From Parcubacteria group bacterium GW2011_GWD2_43_10 (GTDB taxonomy: Bacteria; Patescibacteriota; Patescibacteriia; Veblenbacterales; UBA10138): a DNA stretch of 9,507 nucleotides. Location of the stretch: NCBI GenBank assembly GCA_000995845.1, contig LCEZ01000022.1, positions 1-9,507 of the forward strand, written 5' to 3'. The notes under the pieces were generated by a model that was given only the letters and a program-made list of their open reading frames with translations, searched no databases and was not told where the DNA came from. Every line of letters starts with the position of its first letter. Within the stretch, counting starts at the first letter, position 1. Positions 5,010-9,507 of the stretch are shown here, piece after piece. The position numbers were made by a program, and so were the translations under genes.

Positions 5010-6063
5010 AAATATCTAAGCCAGAACCAGTTGCTGGTTTAAGGACACTTAATTTGCTTAAAAAAAGACTAAACAATACTTCCGGTTCTGTCCTGGTGCT
5101 TTTAAGTTTTACATCCAAACTAGAAAGCTCACCATAAAGCCAAGCTACCCGTTCGGCCGAGTAATAAGGTATTTGCTGTAGCGCTTTTGTGACCACAAAC
5201 GGATGCAAACCTAAATTTTCTGCCAATTCCCGCGCGGCCAAACGTTTGTCAGTGCTATCGAGCGATTGGCGCACTATGGCCAAAACACGCACGTGCCAAG
5301 CCAACAAACCAATTAGACTTTGCGGACTAACACCTTGGGCAAATTGGCGGTTTAGGGTTTCTTGGGCCGCGCGCATATCCCGTCGGCCAACTGCATCAAT
5401 AAAAGCAAAAACATCTTCAGTTAATTTCGGTGTTACTAATAAATCAATGTCAGCAGATCTTACTTCCTCATCACCACGCCAAGCAATTAGCTTGGCAATT
5501 TCATTATCCAAGGCTATAAAATCATTACCAACAGCTTGGGCTAAAATTCGGGTAGCCTGAGGGGCAAATTTCCCGTTCCGTTCTTTAGCCTGGGTTACAA
5601 TCCACCGTTCAATTTCTACTAAAGGTAATTCAAGATATTCTTTTAATTTCACTGCTCCCGCTTCGGCTGATTTTTTTATAATTTTAGGCAAGGGTTTAGA
5701 CCAAGCTATTTTCTTGGTCTCAATCAGCACTAAAATTAAATCAGCCGGCGGCTGAGAGCAGGCTTGCTCAATTAATTTTCCCACTTCGCTTTTAGCCTCA
5801 GCTGCCAGGCAATCTGTAATCACAATAAAAGTTTTGCTGGCAAAAAAACTGTTACTGTTGATTGATTGGTGTAAAGCCGCGGCCAATTCCGATTGATTAG
5901 CCTCATTATAAACAAATTGCCGCACCAGAGCCGCCGGATACTTAGCACGGAAAAGTCCGAGCCACTTTGATAGCTCAATTGCCAATAATGACTGGTTCTC
6001 GCCGTACCAAAGTTGCACCGAAGCAGGTTTGACAATAGTTTTGGTTGTTTTCTTGGTTGGCAT
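5008..6063 (-). CDS. holA: DNA polymerase III delta subunit (clamp-loader wrench)
   Basis: HolA is the subunit of the clamp loader that opens the beta sliding clamp. The protein is 351 residues (E. coli HolA 343). Seen: an N-terminal AAA+-like domain starting with the LWYGEN stretch at 18-23, without a functional Walker A, as is normal for delta; ELPLVEIERWI and FAPQATRILAQAVGNDFIALDNEIAKLIAW in the middle lid domain (about 143-195); DVFAFIDAVGRRD and LIGLLAWHVRVLA in the collar domain; and LGLHPFVVTKAL plus LDVKLKSTR near the end. These are family hallmarks. The start is set by AGGA (6073-6076) 9 nt upstream, inside the end of the preceding gene, which stops 4 nt before this ATG. It is the third gene of the polA block and ends at the shared terminator. 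A sampled row (5341-5400) is 55% GC. Confidence 0.93.
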   Translation of the reverse strand: MPTKKTTKTIVKPASVQLWYGENQSLLAIELSKWLGLFRAKYPAALVRQFVYNEANQSELAAALHQSINSNSFFASKTFIVITDCLAAEAKSEVGKLIEQACSQPPADLILVLIETKKIAWSKPLPKIIKKSAEAGAVKLKEYLELPLVEIERWIVTQAKERNGKFAPQATRILAQAVGNDFIALDNEIAKLIAWRGDEEVRSADIDLLVTPKLTEDVFAFIDAVGRRDMRAAQETLNRQFAQGVSPQSLIGLLAWHVRVLAIVRQSLDSTDKRLAARELAENLGLHPFVVTKALQQIPYYSAERVAWLYGELSSLDVKLKSTRTEPEVLFSLFLSKLSVLKPATGSGLDI

Positions 6064-6067
6064 AATT

Positions 6068-6661
6068 TTATATCCTAAGCCTTTTTATAATTCGTGTCAC
6101 TTGGTACCAACTATTTACTTCAGCGATTGCAACCTCTTTGGCTATAAATTTTACTCGATATGTCCCAATAATACCCTTTCTTGTTTCTACTTGTTTATCT
6201 TTAAAGTCAGCTAAAAGTGTTACATGTGGTTCAAAATTAATAACAGTACCAACCGTACCATAATCACGAATAGCCTTCTTAACTTGCTTAGTCATCTTTT
6301 GTTCAAATGTATTTGGCATCACTCCTGTTCTAAAAAGAGCACAATAACGCAAGATGGATTTATTTAAAAGCCTCAATGCTTCTGTTTTTCTTAATATTAA
6401 CTCAATGGAATATCTGCCTTTATGTATCAATTTACCTTCAATGCTAAGATGTTTTTTTGAACCGATTGCTTTTTTTACTGCCTTTTCAATTATCTTAAGT
6501 TTGGTCGTTGAAGTACGAAAATGATATAACGAAATATGTGGTATTAAATTCTTGTTATCAACTATATATCTAGCCTTATATCTTTTACTTAATTGCTTAG
6601 CAAACAAGCCTAGTCTTCTTCGTTCTTTAGTAGATGGTAGAATTACAATATCCAGCAACAT
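6068..6661 (-). CDS. 2H phosphoesterase superfamily protein (2'-5' RNA ligase / cyclic phosphodiesterase-like)
   Basis: This 197-residue protein carries two H-x-S/T motifs: PHISLY (H42, S44) and FEPHVTLL (H146, T148), about 104 residues apart. This is the catalytic signature of the 2H superfamily (2'-5' RNA ligase LigT/ThpR, cyclic nucleotide phosphodiesterases). The rest is basic, with many Lys and Arg, which would suit an RNA substrate. I cannot tell which 2H family it belongs to. It lies between polA (1 nt upstream) and holA (4 nt downstream), and its start has GGAG and AAGG just upstream (6668-6675), so it is translated within that operon. Sampled rows (6121-6180, 6361-6540) are 28-38% GC, against 47-55% in sampled polA and holA rows, which suggests later insertion into an existing polA-holA pair. 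Confidence 0.75.
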   Translation of the reverse strand: MLLDIVILPSTKERRRLGLFAKQLSKRYKARYIVDNKNLIPHISLYHFRTSTTKLKIIEKAVKKAIGSKKHLSIEGKLIHKGRYSIELILRKTEALRLLNKSILRYCALFRTGVMPNTFEQKMTKQVKKAIRDYGTVGTVINFEPHVTLLADFKDKQVETRKGIIGTYRVKFIAKEVAIAEVNSWYQVTRIIKRLRI

Positions 6662-6662
6662 A

Positions 6663-9404
6663 CTATACCTTCTCCATTTGGGCCCAGTTAGGCCCCGCTT
6701 TTACCTCCACCACTACCGGCACTTTAAGTTTTATAGCATTTTCCATTTCCTGCTTCACCACGCTGGCTACCTTAGTCACATCCGCTCTTGGCACCTCAAA
6801 CACTAATTCATCGTGCACCTGCATAATCATCTTGGCCTTGGCGCTGGCGGCCGGTAATTTATCGTGAATTTTAACCATCGCCACTTTCATCAGATCAGCG
6901 GCCGTGCCTTGCACTGGCAAATTAATGGCTACCCGCTCGGCGGCTGAGCGCACTTGGGCAATTCCTGAATTTATTTCCGGCAATTTCCGCTTTCTGCCCA
7001 AAAGTGTGCGCACTTCGCCGGTTTTCCTGGCCTCGTCTTTCACTTCCTCCAGCCAGGCCTTAAGGCGAGCAAAACTCTTGAAATAGCGATCAATAAATTG
7101 CCGGGCTTCGCTATTAGATAAGCCGGTACGCTCGGCTAAACCAAAAGCGCCCATGCCATACAAAATGCCGAAATTAACTTCTTTGGCGGTACGGCGCTGA
7201 TCAGGCGTTACTTTGTTCTGTGGCACGCCGAATATAAAGCTGGCGGTGGCGGCGTGCACATCCATTCCTTTAGTAAAAACTTCCAGCATGCGCTGGTCAC
7301 CCGAAAGGTGCGCGGCCATGCGCAAATCAATCTGCGAATAATCAGCCGACACTAGCAAATTTCCGGGTTCAGCCACAAAAGCCTGACGAATAATTCCACC
7401 CCATTCGCCCCGAATGGGAATATTCTGCAGATTAGGATCAGATGAAGATAGCCGGCCAGTAGCCGCTACTGTCTGGTTGAAACTGGAGTGCACCCGGCCA
7501 GTGTTTGAGTCTACCAATTCCGGCAAAGCTAGCACATAAGTGGAAAGCAACTTAGTTAATTCACGGTAGTGAAACAAATGTTCAATAATCGGATGCAGGC
7601 CGCGCATTTTTTCAAGCTCGGAGGCGGCGGTGGAAACTCCGGTTTTGGTGTGGCGCAAACCTTCTGGTGAAATTTTGAGTTTATTAAACAGCACTTCTTT
7701 TAACTGTTTAGGCGAACTGACATTAAATTCCGTGCCCGCTTCTTTATAAATAAGTTTTTCCAGTCCGGAAATATCGCGCTCCATGGTCTTACTAAGCTGA
7801 GCTAAATAATAACTGTCTATTTTAACGCCCCTCTCTTCCATATCGGTAAGTACTAAAACTAACGGCATCTCAACCTCATTAAATAGTTCAGCCAAACCTT
7901 GCTTTTTAAGCTCTGGCTCAAGCTTGGCTTTTAAGCGCAAAGTGTAATCAGCATCAGCACAGGCATAATCTTTCACTGCTGGCGGCGTTAGATCGGCCAT
8001 GGATTTTTGCTTCTTGCCGCGCTCGCCCAAAAGCTCAGTGATTGGCGTCATAGCCACGCCCAATTCCTGGTAAACCAAAGATTTTAAATCCAAACCGCGC
8101 TCGCCGCTTTGCAATAAATAAGCCGCCACCAAAGTATCAAAATTCAAACCCTTAAGCTCTAATCCCGCTTGTCGCAAAATATGGGTATCAAACTTACCAT
8201 TGTGAGCCACTTTAGCAATTTTGGCATCCGCCAAAATTTTGCCTAAGGCTGTCCAGGCAGAATTATCAGACAAAGAAGATGGTAAATAATAAGCCTCACC
8301 TGACTTTACTGATAAAGAAATGCCTACCAACTTGGCTTGCTGGGGATCAAGCCCTGAGGTTTCGGTGTCTACTGCCAATTCTTTAGCTTGGGATAATTTC
8401 TTTACTAACGAGGTCAAATCTTGAGCTGTAGTAATAAGTTGATACTCACCTTTAGGTGCATCGGATTTAGCGGAATTAACTGAATCACCGCGCGGAGTTA
8501 AATTAAGTTTAGCGCCAAGTTCCGGCAAACGACCGAGCAAAGATTTGAATTCCAAAGCATGAAAAAGTTCAGCAATCTTAGACAGCTCAAAACCTTTAAG
8601 TCGGCAAGCTTCGGTGGAAAAATCAATCGGCACGTCGCGCACAATCTCAGAAAGCTTGCGTGCCAACCTGGCTTCTGGCTCCGAGACAATTAATAATTCT
8701 CGCAAGCGCGGCGAAAGTTTTTTAACCTGAGCATTATTCTTTTTTAGGGAGTCGTATAAACCAGTCACGCTGTGAAATTGCTTAATTAGTTCAACGGCAG
8801 TTTTCTCGCCAATACCCTTAACCCCGGGGATATTATCAGACGGATCGCCTTTCAAAGCCCGGTATTCCACTAATTGCTCCGGCTTTAAACCATAGCGGTC
8901 ATATACCGCTGCGGGTGTATAGGTAACGGTATCGGCTAACCCTTTGCGCAAAGTGTAGACACTGGTAAGGTCATCTACTAATTGCAAAGTATCCAAATCA
9001 CCGGTCACAATTAAACTTTCCAAGCCGGCAGTGCTTGTTTTTTTGGTCACAGTGCCAATAATATCATCGGCTTCATAACCTTTGGCTTCAAAAATAGGTA
9101 CGCCAAAAGCCGTTACAATATCCTTAATGATACTAATCTGGTCGTATAATTCCTGCGGCTTTTTTTCACGCTGGGCTTTGTATTCTTTAAAAGCCTCATG
9201 CCGGAAAGTCGGCTCCTTGCGGTCAAAAGTTACGGCCACAAACTCCGGCTTGAGCTCTTTCAGTACTTTCAAAAAAATAGTGGTAAAACCGTAAGCGGCA
9301 TTAACTAACGTACCGTCTTTGGTTGTAAGCGGCGGTAGGGCATGATACGCCCGATGCAACAGCGCATTACCGTCAAAAATTACTAATTTCTGTCCTTTAG
9401 CCAT
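6663..9404 (-). CDS. polA: DNA polymerase I with 5'-3' and intact 3'-5' exonuclease domains
   Basis: PolA fills gaps and removes RNA primers in replication and repair. It is 913 residues (E. coli 928), with all three domains. The 5'-nuclease domain has FDGN (D11), TFDR (D61), GYEADD (E111, D113, D114), TGDLD (D136, D138), D187/D190 and the GVKGIGEKTA hairpin region at 194-203. The 3'-5' exonuclease keeps D346-T-E348, HNGKFD (D406) and YACAD (Y480, D484), so proofreading should be active; many bacterial PolA proteins have lost these. The polymerase has motif A DYSQIDLR at 688-695, motif B RRTAKEVNFGILYG at 737-750 with F745, and motif C VHDE with H864, D865 and E866. One oddity: motif A has Asp693 where the steric-gate Glu of E. 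coli (E710) is usual. AGGAG (9408-9412) sets the start. It is the first gene of polA-2H-holA and follows a tRNA terminator; no clear promoter of its own was found. Confidence 0.98.
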   Translation of the reverse strand: MAKGQKLVIFDGNALLHRAYHALPPLTTKDGTLVNAAYGFTTIFLKVLKELKPEFVAVTFDRKEPTFRHEAFKEYKAQREKKPQELYDQISIIKDIVTAFGVPIFEAKGYEADDIIGTVTKKTSTAGLESLIVTGDLDTLQLVDDLTSVYTLRKGLADTVTYTPAAVYDRYGLKPEQLVEYRALKGDPSDNIPGVKGIGEKTAVELIKQFHSVTGLYDSLKKNNAQVKKLSPRLRELLIVSEPEARLARKLSEIVRDVPIDFSTEACRLKGFELSKIAELFHALEFKSLLGRLPELGAKLNLTPRGDSVNSAKSDAPKGEYQLITTAQDLTSLVKKLSQAKELAVDTETSGLDPQQAKLVGISLSVKSGEAYYLPSSLSDNSAWTALGKILADAKIAKVAHNGKFDTHILRQAGLELKGLNFDTLVAAYLLQSGERGLDLKSLVYQELGVAMTPITELLGERGKKQKSMADLTPPAVKDYACADADYTLRLKAKLEPELKKQGLAELFNEVEMPLVLVLTDMEERGVKIDSYYLAQLSKTMERDISGLEKLIYKEAGTEFNVSSPKQLKEVLFNKLKISPEGLRHTKTGVSTAASELEKMRGLHPIIEHLFHYRELTKLLSTYVLALPELVDSNTGRVHSSFNQTVAATGRLSSSDPNLQNIPIRGEWGGIIRQAFVAEPGNLLVSADYSQIDLRMAAHLSGDQRMLEVFTKGMDVHAATASFIFGVPQNKVTPDQRRTAKEVNFGILYGMGAFGLAERTGLSNSEARQFIDRYFKSFARLKAWLEEVKDEARKTGEVRTLLGRKRKLPEINSGIAQVRSAAERVAINLPVQGTAADLMKVAMVKIHDKLPAASAKAKMIMQVHDELVFEVPRADVTKVASVVKQEMENAIKLKVPVVVEVKAGPNWAQMEKV

Positions 9405-9407
9405 ACG

Positions 9408-9412
9408 CTCCT
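9408..9412 (-). promoter_or_regulatory. Shine-Dalgarno of polA
   Basis: AGGAG on the minus strand, 3 nt (CGT) before the ATG at 9402-9404. Although the spacing is short, it is the strongest such motif in the window and fixes the polA start. Confidence 0.7.
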
Positions 9413-9423
9413 AAGTTTATCAC

Positions 9424-9449
9424 AAAAATACCCCGCGGCGGGCGGGGTA
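9424..9449 (-). terminator. Rho-independent terminator between the tRNA and polA
   Basis: TACCCCGC (9429-9436) and GCGGGGTA (9442-9449) form an 8-bp GC-rich stem with a 5-nt loop. On the minus strand TTTTT (9424-9428) follows directly. It lies 16 nt beyond the tRNA 3' end and 19 nt before the polA ATG, so it should end the tRNA transcript. Readthrough may feed polA. Confidence 0.85.
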
Positions 9450-9465
9450 GCTTGCGAAAAAACTG

Positions 9466-9507
9466 TGGAGGCCAGGATGGGAATTGCACCCACGTATAAG
9501 GGTTTTG
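9466..9507 (-). tRNA. tRNA, 3' half (probably tRNA-Cys), cut by the right edge
   Basis: Reading the minus strand from the right edge: CAAA (anticodon positions 2-3, then two loop bases), anticodon stem ACCCT, 5-nt variable loop TATAC, T-stem GTGGG, loop TGCAATT, T-stem CCCAT, acceptor strand CCTGGCC, discriminator U, and encoded CCA (9466-9468). The anticodon ends in CA and the discriminator is U73, which together fit tRNA-Cys(GCA); the first anticodon base is outside the window. Gly(UCA) of UGA-recoding CPR lineages would also have U73, but the genes here use no in-frame UGA. The T-loop has G where the nearly universal U55 is expected. Confidence 0.8.

Noticed and set aside
9416..9424. Extended -10 like TGTGATAAA as a polA promoter
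   Set aside because: Its predicted start of transcription (about 9409) would remove most of the AGGAG ribosome binding site that clearly belongs to polA.
9466..9507. tRNA-Gly(UCA) and UGA recoding as in Gracilibacteria
   Set aside because: The discriminator and visible anticodon bases would allow it, but no gene in the window has in-frame UGA at glycine positions and one gene ends with TGA. tRNA-Cys is simpler.
1..9507. CRISPR array, prophage, insertion sequence or defence island
   Set aside because: No spaced direct repeats, transposase, integrase or defence domains are seen. All large reading frames are housekeeping or small metabolic genes.

Overview
The window carries housekeeping DNA-maintenance genes on a compact, moderately AT-rich bacterial chromosome. 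Several points suggest a member of the Candidate Phyla Radiation (Patescibacteria), but no single marker proves it: short gene spacing, a FemAB-type gene directly after ruvA, a RibL-type (archaeal-like) nucleotidyltransferase, first genes with -10 boxes almost touching the start codon, and an unusual tRNA T-loop. UGA is read as stop here, since all conserved glycines are encoded normally and no reading frame is broken by UGA. This argues against the UGA-as-glycine CPR lineages.

Layout, left to right. On the minus strand, ruvA (Holliday-junction DNA binding) is followed by a FemAB-family transferase that runs off the left edge. A divergent intergenic region of about 200 bp holds the ruvA promoter, a 36-codon ORF resembling the uvrB N-terminus, a GC-rich repeat-like element and a probable extended -10 box for uvrB. 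uvrB (excision repair) is intact on the plus strand. It converges on a minus-strand phosphoribosyltransferase gene whose terminator hairpin overlaps the uvrB stop codon. Next, on the plus strand, come a RibL-like FAD synthase/cytidylyltransferase and rpsT (ribosomal protein S20). rpsT has its own strong promoter and a leader of about 120 nt with two small hairpins.

A bidirectional terminator separates rpsT from the convergent minus-strand block polA -> 2H phosphoesterase (2'-5' RNA ligase-like) -> holA. These three genes are separated by only 1 and 4 nt and very probably form one operon combining DNA polymerase I and the clamp-loader delta subunit, with an AT-rich RNA-phosphoesterase-like gene between them. 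Upstream of polA lies a strong terminator and then the 3' half of a tRNA gene, probably tRNA-Cys, cut by the right edge.

The theme is DNA repair and replication: RuvA and PolA in recombination and repair, UvrB in nucleotide excision, and HolA in loading the replicative clamp. I found no CRISPR array, insertion sequence, prophage or defence cassette, and no convincing large novel system. The most interesting signals are small: a duplicated uvrB 5' end, a GC-rich element shared by the uvrB and rpsT upstream regions, a split between leaderless and Shine-Dalgarno starts, and the 2H-phosphoesterase gene inside the polA-holA operon.
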